DNA of 64,000 nucleotides from XN24 sp047921455 (GTDB taxonomy: Bacteria > Pseudomonadota > Gammaproteobacteria > Steroidobacterales > XN24), in the NCBI GenBank assembly GCA_047921455.1, contig JBLRWC010000001.1:54724-118723 (forward strand), in the 5' to 3' direction. Position numbers and translations under genes: made by a program. This document shows, in pieces, positions 18,286 through 27,186 of the stretch (positions within the stretch are counted from its first letter, which is position 1; each line of letters opens with the position of its first letter). The notes under the pieces were generated by a model. That model saw nothing but the letters and a program-made list of their open reading frames with translations, was not told the origin of the DNA and did no database searches.

Positions 18286-21200
18286 TCAGCGCCCCGGCTC
18301 GGCGGCGCGCGGGGCAGACCCGGCCAGCACCAGGCGCCGCAACCGGGTCACCGCACCCTCTGCAATCATGTACAGGCAGGGCACCAGGAACAGGGTCAGA
18401 AACATCGCCGTGAGCAGGCCGCCGACCACGGCCAGCGCCAGCGGCTGCATCATGTCGGCGCCGGCGCCCATGCCGGCCGCCAGTGGCGTCATGCCCGCGA
18501 CGGTGGTCAGCGTGGTCATGAGGATCGGCCGCAGGCGCACGCCGCCGGCCTCGACCACGGCCTCGACCAGTGGCCGGCCGGCGCGCCGGCCGCGCTCGAT
18601 GTATTCGACCAGCAAAATCGCGTTGTTCACCACGATGCCGATCAACAGGATCATGCCCAGGTAAACCGGCGCGCTGACCGGCGTGGCAGTGACCCAGAGG
18701 ATGCCGGTGACGCCGACCAGCGCCAGCGGCGCTGCGGCGATGATGACCAGCGGGTTGCTGAGCCGCTCGTACTGTACCGCCAGCACGACAAAGACGAGGA
18801 ACACCGCGAGCAGGATGACCGTGGTGAGCTCGCGATTGGTTTCCTGGATGGTTTCCCACTGGCCGCCGAATACCAGTGCGTACTGTTCCGGCAGCTCGAG
18901 GTCAGCCAGCCGCGCCTGCACTTCCGTCATCACGCTGCCCACGTCCGCGAGCTGGGTGTTGATGTCGCCGTTGACGCGCAGGATGCGCCCCTGGTTCTCG
19001 CGCTCGATGTGCGCCGGGCTGTCGCCGAGCTGGAAGCTCGCCACGTCGCGCAGCATCACCGGCCCGAGCGCGCCCTGGTGTATCAGCATGCCGCCGAGGG
19101 TGTCGGGGTCGGTGGCCGCGGCGCGCGGCAGGCGTACCCGGACGTCGTATTCCGCCCAGCCGGTGGTGTAGCGCGTCGGCACGTAGCCGGTCACCGCATC
19201 GCGCACCGCGCGCCCCACGTCGCCCACGCCGAGTCCCAGCGCCGCGGCACGCTCGCGGTCGACGTCGATCCGGAGCAAGGGGGTGCGTTCCTCGCGGCCG
19301 ATCTCGACGCCGTCCAGTCCCCTGATATCCTGCAAGCGCGCCACCAGCTCCGCGCCGATGCGCTGCAGTTCGGGCAATTCCTCGCCCATGACACCGATCG
19401 ACAGGTCGCTGCCGGCGACGCCGAAGCGCAGACCCTGGATACGCGGCGGCCGCACGAAGATGCGCGCGCCCGCGAGATCGAGGGCGTTCAGGCGCTCCTG
19501 CAGTTCGGCCACCCAGAGTCCGGCCGGCCAGTCCGGCCGTTCGCCGGCCGGCACCAGCCGGACGCCGATATTGGCCGTACCGGGTCGCTCGGAAATGACC
19601 CCGCCGGAAAGGTGGCCGCCGACCATGGCGAAGATCGTCTCGACGTGCGGCATGGCGGCGATCTCGCGCTCGATGGCGCGCGCGGCGGCATCGTTCTGGT
19701 GGGGCGGAGTGCCGGGCGGCAGCACCATGCGCACACTGGCCTGGCCATCGTCGACCTGCGGCAGGAACTCGTCGCCGAGTTCGCCGAAGAGCCAGGCCCC
19801 GCCGGCCAGGAGGGCGGCCGCCACGACCACAACGCCCCAGCGCAGCGGCAACAGGCTGGCAAGCAGCCGCTTGTAATTCTCCGCCAGGCGTTCCAGGCCG
19901 GCGCGCAGCAACCTGAACGGCGCCGTCTCACCCAGCCCGGAGCGGAAGCGCACCCGCGCGAGCTGCGCGGCGAGCATCGGCACCAGCGTCAGCGCCGCCG
20001 CCAGCGAGGCGATGATCGCGAAGGAAATCGTCAGGATCAGCTCGCGGAAAATGAGCGAGGCCAGGCCCGTGATCAGCAGGAACGGCACCACCGCCGCAAG
20101 GTTCGTCAGCGTGCCCGCGATGATCGCGGAGCTGACCTCTTCGGCGCCCTCGTGCGCGGCCGTGTCGACGTCCTTGCCGAGCTGCTCGCGGTGGCGCGAG
20201 ATGTTCTCCAGCATGACGATGGCGTTATCGAGCAACAGGCCGACGCCCAGCGCCAGCCCACCGAGGCTCATGACGTTGAGAGTCAGGCCGCTGGCGCCCA
20301 TCAGGGCAAAGGTCGCCATGACCGCGAGCGGAATGGACAGCCCGATGACGAAGCCCTGCCGCAGGCTGCCAAGGAAGCCGAGCACCACGACCATGGCGAG
20401 GGCGCCACCGAGGATCGCGGCGGTGCTGACCGCGCGCAGCGAGCCGCGAATGAAGAAAGCCGAGTCGCGCGTGGCGCTGTACTCGATGTCCGGGGGTATG
20501 AAGCCGCTGGCCTCCAGGCGCGCCAGGGTCGCGTGGACCGACTCGACCACGCCGACCGTGTTGGCCTCCGGCAGCTTGAACACCGAGAGCTGGGTCGCCG
20601 GGACGCCGTTCAGGCGCACAAACAGCCGTTGCTCGCGGTAACCGTCGCGTACTTCCGCGACCTCGTCCAGCCGGATGCGTCGCTCGCTGCCCGGGATGTT
20701 GATCAGCACCGCAGCGACGTCTTCCACGCTGCGAAAACGCCCGTCGGTGCGCGCCATGACGTCGAAAGTGTCCGAGGTGACCTGGCCCGCGGCGATGTTC
20801 AGGTTTTCCCCCGCCAGCGCCGCTGCCACGTCCTGCAGGGAAATACCGTAGGAGCGCAGGCGATCCTGGTCGACCACCACTTCCAGCTCTCGCACCAGCC
20901 CGCCGGCGGCCTCCACGCCAGCCACCCCGTGCAGGGCGAGCAACTGGGGCACCAGGCGGTGCTCCACCCAGTCACGCACCTCGCGCGGGCTGCGCGTGGT
21001 GGAGCTGAAGCCGGCCTGGTAGACGGGGTCGCGCGAGGGATCGAACTTGTAGAGCCGCGGCGGATCGATGTCCGGCGGTAGCTGGGTGCGCGCCAGCTCG
21101 AGCAGGCGGGCGGCATCCTGCAGCGCAAAGTCGAGATTGACGCCATAGTCGAACTCGAGATTGACGTTGGTCCGTCCCTCGGAGGCCCGGCTGTGAATGC

Positions 21201-21489
21201 GCGTCAGGTTTTCGGTGCCCGCGAGTTGGCGCTCGAGCACGCGCGTGACCTGCTCTTCCATGACCTCGGGCGCCACGCCCGGGTAGTTCACGGTCACGCG
21301 GATGGTCGGGTAAACAATCTCGGGCAGCAGGTTGACCGCCAGCCGGTCGACGAAGAACAACCCGAGTACCAGTACCACCGAGGCGATGGCCAGCGTGCCG
21401 ACGGGGCGCCGGATGGCAGCGTGCGCCACGCCACGGTAGTAACGCGCGCCGCGCACCCCGTCGGCGGATGGGCGTCCGTCCGGACTCAT
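18286..21489 (-). CDS. RND efflux pump inner-membrane transporter (HAE-1-like)
   Basis: 1067 residues, the usual RND size. The N-terminus VAHAAIRRPVGTLAIASVVLVLGLFFVDRLAVNLLPEI is a first membrane helix leading into the porter domain, where YPGVAPEVMEEQVTRVLE and later repeat-related motifs are seen. Helix 4 carries GVGLLLDNAIVMLENI with the conserved aspartate of proton-driven RND pumps, and GMILLIGIVVNNAILLVEYIERGRRAG is the matching stretch of the second half. It exports hydrophobic compounds using the proton gradient with the adaptor encoded just upstream (4-bp overlap). No outer-membrane channel gene is adjacent, so it must use one from elsewhere. Confidence 0.92.
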   Translation of the reverse strand: MSPDGRPSADGVRGARYYRGVAHAAIRRPVGTLAIASVVLVLGLFFVDRLAVNLLPEIVYPTIRVTVNYPGVAPEVMEEQVTRVLERQLAGTENLTRIHSRASEGRTNVNLEFDYGVNLDFALQDAARLLELARTQLPPDIDPPRLYKFDPSRDPVYQAGFSSTTRSPREVRDWVEHRLVPQLLALHGVAGVEAAGGLVRELEVVVDQDRLRSYGISLQDVAAALAGENLNIAAGQVTSDTFDVMARTDGRFRSVEDVAAVLINIPGSERRIRLDEVAEVRDGYREQRLFVRLNGVPATQLSVFKLPEANTVGVVESVHATLARLEASGFIPPDIEYSATRDSAFFIRGSLRAVSTAAILGGALAMVVVLGFLGSLRQGFVIGLSIPLAVMATFALMGASGLTLNVMSLGGLALGVGLLLDNAIVMLENISRHREQLGKDVDTAAHEGAEEVSSAIIAGTLTNLAAVVPFLLITGLASLIFRELILTISFAIIASLAAALTLVPMLAAQLARVRFRSGLGETAPFRLLRAGLERLAENYKRLLASLLPLRWGVVVVAAALLAGGAWLFGELGDEFLPQVDDGQASVRMVLPPGTPPHQNDAAARAIEREIAAMPHVETIFAMVGGHLSGGVISERPGTANIGVRLVPAGERPDWPAGLWVAELQERLNALDLAGARIFVRPPRIQGLRFGVAGSDLSIGVMGEELPELQRIGAELVARLQDIRGLDGVEIGREERTPLLRIDVDRERAAALGLGVGDVGRAVRDAVTGYVPTRYTTGWAEYDVRVRLPRAAATDPDTLGGMLIHQGALGPVMLRDVASFQLGDSPAHIERENQGRILRVNGDINTQLADVGSVMTEVQARLADLELPEQYALVFGGQWETIQETNRELTTVILLAVFLVFVVLAVQYERLSNPLVIIAAAPLALVGVTGILWVTATPVSAPVYLGMILLIGIVVNNAILLVEYIERGRRAGRPLVEAVVEAGGVRLRPILMTTLTTVAGMTPLAAGMGAGADMMQPLALAVVGGLLTAMFLTLFLVPCLYMIAEGAVTRLRRLVLAGSAPRAAEPGR

Positions 21490-22568
21490 CCGGCCCAGCC
21501 CACGATACGCACCCGCGTACCCTCCGACAGGTCCAGCGGGTTGGTGGCGACGATCCGGTCACCCGGGCTGAGCCCCTCGAGGACTTCCTGCCACCCACCG
21601 CGCGAGATGCCGATGCGGATCGGGCGGCGCTCGAGGCGCTCATCCGGCCCGATCAACATGACGTAATAGCCATCCCCCATTTCAGCCACCGCGCTCGAAG
21701 GCACGGCCAGGGCGCGGTCCCGCTGGTCCACCAGCAGCTCCGCGCGCGCCAGGTAGCCAGGCCGCACGCCGGCTGCCGCGGCGCCGGGCATCTCGACCTC
21801 CACCACCACCAGCCGGCTGACGGCCTCGGCCGCGGGGAAGATGCGCCGGATCCGGGCCTCCAGCTCACGGCTGCCGTCCAGCGCGTCGATGCGCACGGCG
21901 ACCGGCGCGTCCGGGCTAAGCGCCACCACGTCCAGCTCCGAGACGCCGAGCCGGATCACCAGCGCGTCGAGGTCGGCAATCTCCACGATCGGCGCGTGGC
22001 GGGTTACCGCCTCGCCCGGTTCCACGTGGCGCGCGATGACAGTCCCGTCCACGGTGGCGCGAATGGTGCCGAAGCCGACGCGCGTTTGCCATAGCTCCAC
22101 GTCGCTGGCGGCGATGTCCAGCTCGGCGCGCGCAGTGTCGTAGGTGCCGGCGTCCACGTAGTCGCGCCGCCGCAGGTCTTCCAGCCGCGCCAGGTGCGCC
22201 CGTCGCTCTTCGCGGCGCGCCTGCGCGCGGGCCAGCTCGGCACGCTGCTCCGCCACGTCCAGTCGTGCCACGACGGCACCCGCCTGCACCCGGTCGCCCT
22301 CTTCGACCAGCACCTCCCGCACGATGCCCTCGACGCTGGTGGCCAGGCGGATGGTGCGCAGGGGTTCCACCGGGGCCGATACGCGCACGCTGCGCGACAA
22401 GTCGCGGGGGACCACTTCGGCCGCCTGCACCGGCAACCGGAAGTCCGACCGGTCCGCCGAGTTCGCAGCCGACGCCGGTTCCGGGGCGGAGCGACCACAA
22501 CCCGCCAGGCCCACCGCCAAAACCAACGCAAACACCGACACCAGCGCAAGCGACGCGAGGCGAAGCAC
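21486..22568 (-). CDS. RND efflux periplasmic adaptor, lipoprotein
   Basis: 360 residues from GTG 22568. The signal VFALVLAVGLAGC contains a perfect lipobox (LAGC). The mature protein has the membrane-fusion-protein order: barrel-sandwich segment (ATSVEGIVREVLVEEGDRVQAGAVVARLDVAEQRAELARAQARREE), a short hairpin, then a second half-lipoyl (GTIRATVDGTVIARHVEPGEAVTRHAPIVEIADL) and beta-barrel. The GTG has a weak ribosome binding site. A strong one (GAGGAGG) lies 12 codons further upstream, six bases before an in-frame ATC codon, so the start may be longer and non-canonical. It is coupled to the RND pump gene. Confidence 0.88.
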   Translation of the reverse strand: MLRLASLALVSVFALVLAVGLAGCGRSAPEPASAANSADRSDFRLPVQAAEVVPRDLSRSVRVSAPVEPLRTIRLATSVEGIVREVLVEEGDRVQAGAVVARLDVAEQRAELARAQARREERRAHLARLEDLRRRDYVDAGTYDTARAELDIAASDVELWQTRVGFGTIRATVDGTVIARHVEPGEAVTRHAPIVEIADLDALVIRLGVSELDVVALSPDAPVAVRIDALDGSRELEARIRRIFPAAEAVSRLVVVEVEMPGAAAAGVRPGYLARAELLVDQRDRALAVPSSAVAEMGDGYYVMLIGPDERLERRPIRIGISRGGWQEVLEGLSPGDRIVATNPLDLSEGTRVRIVGWAG

Positions 22569-22639
22569 CTTGGCCTGGATTGCGGTGCGAAGGGTGTTCT
22601 TGATAACGGCCTCCTCGAGGCGCGACAGTCAGCGCTATT

Positions 22640-23284
22640 CTACAGGTGCGCCATAGCCCTCTCACAGGCCGGTTCCACCGAGGCAGCATCGGCAATACTG
22701 AGGCCGAGATTCTTGATGAGTCCGTCGCCCACGCCATAGACCCAACCGTGGACCTGCAGCGCCTGGCCGCGGCTCCATGCATCCCGCACGACCAGCGTGC
22801 GGCAGACGTTCGCCACCTGCTCGATGACGTTCCACTCGGCGAGCCGATCAGCCGCCCGCGCCTCGTCCGTCGGCAGGTCCGCGCGGTGGCGCGCAGCGAG
22901 GTCCTGGATATGCCGTAACCAGATATCACACAGGCCCAGGCGTGTCCGCTTCAGGGCGGCCTGCACGCCGCCGCAACCATAGTGTCCACAAACGATAATG
23001 TGCTCGACTTTAAGCACGTCGACGGCGAACTGGATCACCGACAGGCAATTAAGGTCGGTGTGAATCACCTGGTTGGCAATGTTGCGATGGACGAACATCT
23101 CGCCCGGCAACAGGTCGACGATTTCGGTGGCCGGCACCCGGCTGTCCGAACAACCGATCCAGAGAAAGCGGGGCGACTGCTGGCGTGACAGCTGGTCGAA
23201 AAAACCGGGATCCTCGGCGCGGACACGCTCGGCCCACGCGCGATTGCGCGCCAGCAGATCGTCGAAGTCATGACGCTCAGGCAT
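22640..23284 (-). CDS. can: Beta-class carbonic anhydrase
   Basis: 214 residues, close to E. coli Can (220). It interconverts CO2 and bicarbonate. Zinc ligands and the catalytic dyad are clear: CSDSRVPA (about 45-52; Cys, with Asp-Arg) and HYGCGG (about 101-106; His and Cys). The tail LQVHGWVYGVGDGLIKNLGL is typical of the family. The start MPERHDFDDLL overlaps the end of the AI-2E-type permease gene by 8 bp. Bicarbonate supply fits biosynthetic carboxylations, including carbamoyl phosphate for the arginine genes, but there is no direct link. Confidence 0.93.
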   Translation of the reverse strand: MPERHDFDDLLARNRAWAERVRAEDPGFFDQLSRQQSPRFLWIGCSDSRVPATEIVDLLPGEMFVHRNIANQVIHTDLNCLSVIQFAVDVLKVEHIIVCGHYGCGGVQAALKRTRLGLCDIWLRHIQDLAARHRADLPTDEARAADRLAEWNVIEQVANVCRTLVVRDAWSRGQALQVHGWVYGVGDGLIKNLGLSIADAASVEPACERAMAHL

Positions 23285-24338
23285 CTTTTTTCTCCTCCGT
23301 GTCCATCCGTTGCGCCGGCCCGAGCAGGACGGCGAACCAGCGCGTGCGGGGATCCGTATGCAGCGCGATTTTCACTGCCATGGTCAGTGGTCCCGACAGC
23401 AGCATTCCGACCGGTCCGAGCACCCAGCCCCAGAACACCAGGGAAAGAAACACCACCAGGGTCGAGAGCCCCAGGCCCTTGCCCATCATCCGCGGCTCGA
23501 CGATATTGCCGAACACCAGGTTCGCGGCCAGGAAACCCGCGAGCACCAGCAAAACACCGGTCCAGTCGAGTGCCACCATCGCCAGCAGCACGGCGGGCAC
23601 CGCCGCAATAATGCTGCCGATATTCGGCACATAGTTCAGCAGGAAGGCCAGCACGCCCCACAGCATGGCGAAATCGAGCCCGACGAGCCAAAGCCAGGCG
23701 GCAATCGTGGCGCCCGTCATCAGGCTCACCAGCGTCTTGATGCGCAGGTATTCCTGCAGCCGCGTGGAAAACTCGCGAAAGGAATCGAGGACCTCGGCAC
23801 GATCGCCGAGCGCTTCGCGCAGCTTGGCGGGAAAACCGGAGGCCTCGAACAGGATAAAAATAATGGTCAGCAGGATCAGGAAAAAATTGGTCAGCGCGGT
23901 ACCCAGCCCGCCGCCGATCTGGCGCACAAAGGACAACGCTACCGCCGGCTTGACCAGGTCTTCCACCGCCGCGCGGCCCGCTTCGACGCCGCGGTCACCC
24001 AGCCAGGCCGCGGCCGCGGCCACCATGGCCTGCATCTTCTCCTGGTACTCCGGCAGCGCGACATAGAAGCTCTCGAACGAGGCGCCGACGATCGCGGCCA
24101 AGGGAATCCAGATGAGCACCAGGCCCAGGGACAGCAGCACCATGGCCACCGGCAGCGGCACGCGCCGGTCGGTCATCCAGTGCAACGGTGGGATCAGGAT
24201 GGTCGCCAGCACGATGGCGAGCAGGAACGGCACCACCAGCGGCGCGGCTGCCTTCAGGCCGCCGATGATGATGACCACGGCGGCCGCGCCGAGCAGCACG
24301 CTGACGGGGCTCGAGGTAGAACGGGCTGGATCGGTCAT
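23277..24338 (-). CDS. AI-2E/PerM-family membrane permease
   Basis: 353 residues with about eight hydrophobic segments, e.g. VLLGAAAVVIIIGGLKAAAPLVVPFLLAIVLATILI at the N-terminus. The conserved family block LLNYVPNIGSIIAAVPAVLLA precedes the last helices, ending in VEPRMMGKGLGLSTLVVFLSLVFWGWVLGPVGMLLSGPL, diagnostic of the AI-2E transporter (TqsA/PerM/YdgG) family. Members export small molecules or act as Na+/H+ antiporters; which applies here cannot be read from sequence. It is upstream of and overlaps the carbonic anhydrase gene. Confidence 0.87.
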   Translation of the reverse strand: MTDPARSTSSPVSVLLGAAAVVIIIGGLKAAAPLVVPFLLAIVLATILIPPLHWMTDRRVPLPVAMVLLSLGLVLIWIPLAAIVGASFESFYVALPEYQEKMQAMVAAAAAWLGDRGVEAGRAAVEDLVKPAVALSFVRQIGGGLGTALTNFFLILLTIIFILFEASGFPAKLREALGDRAEVLDSFREFSTRLQEYLRIKTLVSLMTGATIAAWLWLVGLDFAMLWGVLAFLLNYVPNIGSIIAAVPAVLLAMVALDWTGVLLVLAGFLAANLVFGNIVEPRMMGKGLGLSTLVVFLSLVFWGWVLGPVGMLLSGPLTMAVKIALHTDPRTRWFAVLLGPAQRMDTEEKKDA

Positions 24339-24418
24339 GAGCGGCGCATGGGCTGACGGAAATCTCGTCGCGGCGCTATAGGGTACGATACCCGGCAGAC
24401 TGACGGATAGCTTGAAAT

Positions 24419-25606
24419 ATGATTACCCTGGGCACCCCACTGACCGACACCGCAACCCGCTTGATGCTGCTCGGCGCCGGCGAACTCGGCAAGGAAGTGG
24501 CCATCGAAGCGCAGCGCCTCGGTGTCGAGGTGATTGCAGTGGACCGCTACGCCAACGCGCCCGCCATGCAGGTCGCGCACCGCAGTCACGTCATCGACAT
24601 GCTCGACCGGGTTGCGCTGCGCACCGTCATCGAGGCGGAACGACCCAGCTTCATCGTGCCGGAAATCGAGGCCATCGCGACCCAGGAACTGCTCGCGCTG
24701 GAGGCTGAAGGCTACCGCGTCATCCCGACCGCGGGCGCGGCGCGCCTGACCATGGATCGCGAAGGCATCCGGCGACTTGCTGCCGAGGAACTCGGGCTGC
24801 GAACCTCACCATTCCGGTTTGCAGATAACGAGGCGGAGTATCGCGACGCCGTTGCGGCCATCGGCCTGCCATGCGTGGTCAAGCCGGTCATGAGCTCGTC
24901 CGGCAAAGGCCAGTCCACCCTCCGCACCACCGCAGATATCGGCCCGGCCTGGCAATACTCGCAGCGCGGCGGACGTACCGGCGCGGGCCGCGTCATCGTC
25001 GAAGGTTTTGTCGAATTCGACTATGAGATCACCTTGCTGACGGTGCGCCACAATGGCGCGACAAGTTTCTGCGCGCCCATCGGCCACCTGCAGGTCGACG
25101 GCGACTACCGCGAATCATGGCAACCGCAGCCAATGAGCGACCTTGCGCTGGAGCGCGCCCGCGCCATGGCCGACACGGTGACCCGGCGGCTCGGCGGCCA
25201 CGGCATTTTCGGCGTCGAGTTGTTCGTGCGCGGCGACGAGGTGTTGTTCAGCGAGGTCTCGCCGCGCCCGCACGACACGGGACTGGTGACGCTGGCCTCG
25301 CAGAGCCTGTCGCAATTCGCGCTGCATGTGCGCGCGATCCTTGGCCTGCCGGTGCCGAATATCCGCCAGTGGGGTCCGGCCGCCTCCTGCGCGATTCTTG
25401 GCGAAGGCGAGTCGGACCGGATCAGCTATACCGGCGTGGACCAGGCGCTGACCGAGCCCGACACCGAGCTCAGGCTGTTCGGCAAGCCGGCGGTGCACGG
25501 CAAGCGCCGCCTCGGTGTGGCCCTGGCGCGCGGCGCAAGCATCGACGCGGCACGCGCCAAGGCGCGGCGCGCGGCGGGGCAGCTCGGCATCCGCCTGACT
25601 ACCTGA
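24419..25606 (+). CDS. purT: Formate-dependent phosphoribosylglycinamide formyltransferase
   Basis: 395 residues, matching E. coli PurT (392). It is an ATP-grasp enzyme that formylates GAR with formate and ATP in purine synthesis, the folate-independent alternative to PurN. Landmarks are MLLGAGELGKEVAIEAQRLGVEVIAVDRYANAPAMQVAH at the N-terminus, the ATP-binding CVVKPVMSSSGKGQS, and FGVELFVRGDEVLFSEVSPRPHDTGLVT in the catalytic core. It is divergent from the permease gene with an 80-bp gap. Confidence 0.95.
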   Translation: MITLGTPLTDTATRLMLLGAGELGKEVAIEAQRLGVEVIAVDRYANAPAMQVAHRSHVIDMLDRVALRTVIEAERPSFIVPEIEAIATQELLALEAEGYRVIPTAGAARLTMDREGIRRLAAEELGLRTSPFRFADNEAEYRDAVAAIGLPCVVKPVMSSSGKGQSTLRTTADIGPAWQYSQRGGRTGAGRVIVEGFVEFDYEITLLTVRHNGATSFCAPIGHLQVDGDYRESWQPQPMSDLALERARAMADTVTRRLGGHGIFGVELFVRGDEVLFSEVSPRPHDTGLVTLASQSLSQFALHVRAILGLPVPNIRQWGPAASCAILGEGESDRISYTGVDQALTEPDTELRLFGKPAVHGKRRLGVALARGASIDAARAKARRAAGQLGIRLTT

Positions 25607-25633
25607 CGTCGACCTCGGCTGGCATCTCCCGCG

Positions 25634-26719
25634 CTAGGGCGCGCTGATGCGGATGCTGCCGCTGCCGGTGACCAGTCGCGCGTTGCCCTCGCCGGCGCCG
25701 ATGACGGCGCTGAAGCTCCGCCGGTCTGATTCGACGTTGCTGAGCGCAGGTGCGTCCACGCGGAAACCGCCGCTGCCCGTCTTCAGTTCCACCGCCAGGG
25801 ACAAGGGGGTGGCGCTCTCGACGGACACGCTGCCGCTGCCGGTGCGCACCGCAACCTGCCGCAGGCTGGCCAGGTCGCCTGACACCGCCACGCTGCCGGA
25901 ACCCGTTGTGATATCGAGTTCCGGACCGGCCGCCAGGTTCTCGACGCGCACGCTGCCCGAGCCCGTGCGGCTCTTCAGCGAGCCGGTCATGTCGTTGATC
26001 CGCACGTTGCCCGAGCCGGTCTCGGCCACGACGTCGCCGTCGATGCCGCGCAAGGTGACACCGCCCGAGCCGGTCTTGGCCTGCACGCGGCCCAGGATAT
26101 TTTCCAGGCTGGCCGGGCCGCTGCCGGTGGTCGTCGTCACGTCGCCGCGAAAACCCGTGATCCCCACGCGCCCGGACCCGGTCGTGACTGCCAGGCGCCC
26201 CGTGCTATCCGCAACCTGCACGGCGCCGTAGCGCGTTGTGAGCGCGAGCCTGGCCTGCAGATCCTTTGCGTCGATGGCGCCGACGCCCTGGCGGACTTCA
26301 ACCACCCGGTCGGCCGGCACCAGGATCTCCAGGTCGACCCGCACCGGCTCGCCGCCCGAGCTCGTCACCCGCATCTTGCGATCCTGGTAATCAAGGCGGA
26401 CATCCAGGCGGCGAAATTCCTCGCCGTCATAGCGTACCCGGGAAACGTTTTGCGGATACTCGACCACGATCTCGACGCCATCGCGACCGTTGTCCCGGCG
26501 CAGCTGGATCGCGTCAGCGATGTCTCGCTTGTCTGCCCGGACCCGCGCCCGGATGACCAGTTCCCCGTCGCCCGGCACCAGGCGCACCGAACCGACCAGG
26601 TTATGGACGCGCACCGGCGCGGCGCCGTCGAGCTTCAGCTCCAGCGTCCGGTCGGCCGCCAGCACGGGGCCCCCGACCGCCAGCAGCAGGGAAAAAACCA
26701 GTGCATGCAATGCTTTCAT
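25634..26719 (-). CDS. Exported DUF4097-type beta-repeat (adhesin-like) protein
   Basis: 361 residues with a signal peptide (MKALHALVFSLLLAVGGPVLA). The C-terminal two thirds contain nine TGSG turns spaced about 17-30 residues apart (for example KTGSGGVTLRGIDGDVVAE and RTGSGSVRVENLAAG). Each is followed by a short beta strand, giving the beta-helix typical of DUF4097 proteins. The molecular role of this family is unknown; in other bacteria such proteins accompany stress or anti-sigma genes. It is co-directional with, and 1 bp downstream of, the BON lipoprotein gene, so both probably act in the periplasm or at the cell surface. Confidence 0.75.
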   Translation of the reverse strand: MKALHALVFSLLLAVGGPVLAADRTLELKLDGAAPVRVHNLVGSVRLVPGDGELVIRARVRADKRDIADAIQLRRDNGRDGVEIVVEYPQNVSRVRYDGEEFRRLDVRLDYQDRKMRVTSSGGEPVRVDLEILVPADRVVEVRQGVGAIDAKDLQARLALTTRYGAVQVADSTGRLAVTTGSGRVGITGFRGDVTTTTGSGPASLENILGRVQAKTGSGGVTLRGIDGDVVAETGSGNVRINDMTGSLKSRTGSGSVRVENLAAGPELDITTGSGSVAVSGDLASLRQVAVRTGSGSVSVESATPLSLAVELKTGSGGFRVDAPALSNVESDRRSFSAVIGAGEGNARLVTGSGSIRISAP

Positions 26720-26720
26720 G

Positions 26721-27125
26721 TCAGTCTGCCTCCATTTCCACAGTCAAGCGGGACACGACGCGCCTGACATCGGGTACCTCGGCGGCCACGCGCATGACGT
26801 GCTCGAGCAGCACGACATCACTCACCCGCCCGTGCAGGGTCACCACGTCGCCGCTCGACGATACCGTGATGTCCTCCGCGGCCACGGCTGAATCGATTCG
26901 CAGCCGCGCCTGGACTTCGCGCGCCAGCACGCCGTCCGCCACGCGCGGGCCGACCGCGGCGCTGCGCTGGTAGGCCGCACTGTAATCGCGGTCGGTCGCC
27001 CATTCGACCTCGGCATTACGCTTGCTGCCGTCGCCGCCGACCACGAATACGCAACCGGTGGTCAGCAACGTCGTGGCGGCCAGCAGCGACGCGGCCGCGC
27101 CAGTCAAAAAACCCTGTTTTTTCAT
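26721..27125 (-). CDS. BON-domain lipoprotein
   Basis: 134 residues. The N-terminus MKKQGFLTGAAASLLAATTLLTTGC is a lipoprotein signal with Cys25. A BON domain follows (about 64-130): VADGVLAREVQARLRIDSAVAAEDITVSSSGDVVTLHGRVSDVVLLEHVMRVAAEVPDVRRVVSRLTV, the OsmY-like fold that binds phospholipid or peptidoglycan-associated surfaces. It precedes the DUF4097 gene by one base, so the two likely form an envelope operon. Confidence 0.85.
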   Translation of the reverse strand: MKKQGFLTGAAASLLAATTLLTTGCVFVVGGDGSKRNAEVEWATDRDYSAAYQRSAAVGPRVADGVLAREVQARLRIDSAVAAEDITVSSSGDVVTLHGRVSDVVLLEHVMRVAAEVPDVRRVVSRLTVEMEAD

Positions 27126-27186
27126 TGTTCAATCACTCGCAAGATCAGTGGGGTTGATGTAAGTCGATCAAGGCGCCGGTAACGCC

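Noticed and set aside
19009..21081. 690-residue plus-strand frame over the RND pump
   Set aside because: The composition is His/Arg/Gln-rich and low-complexity; it is the antisense shadow of a complete RND transporter.
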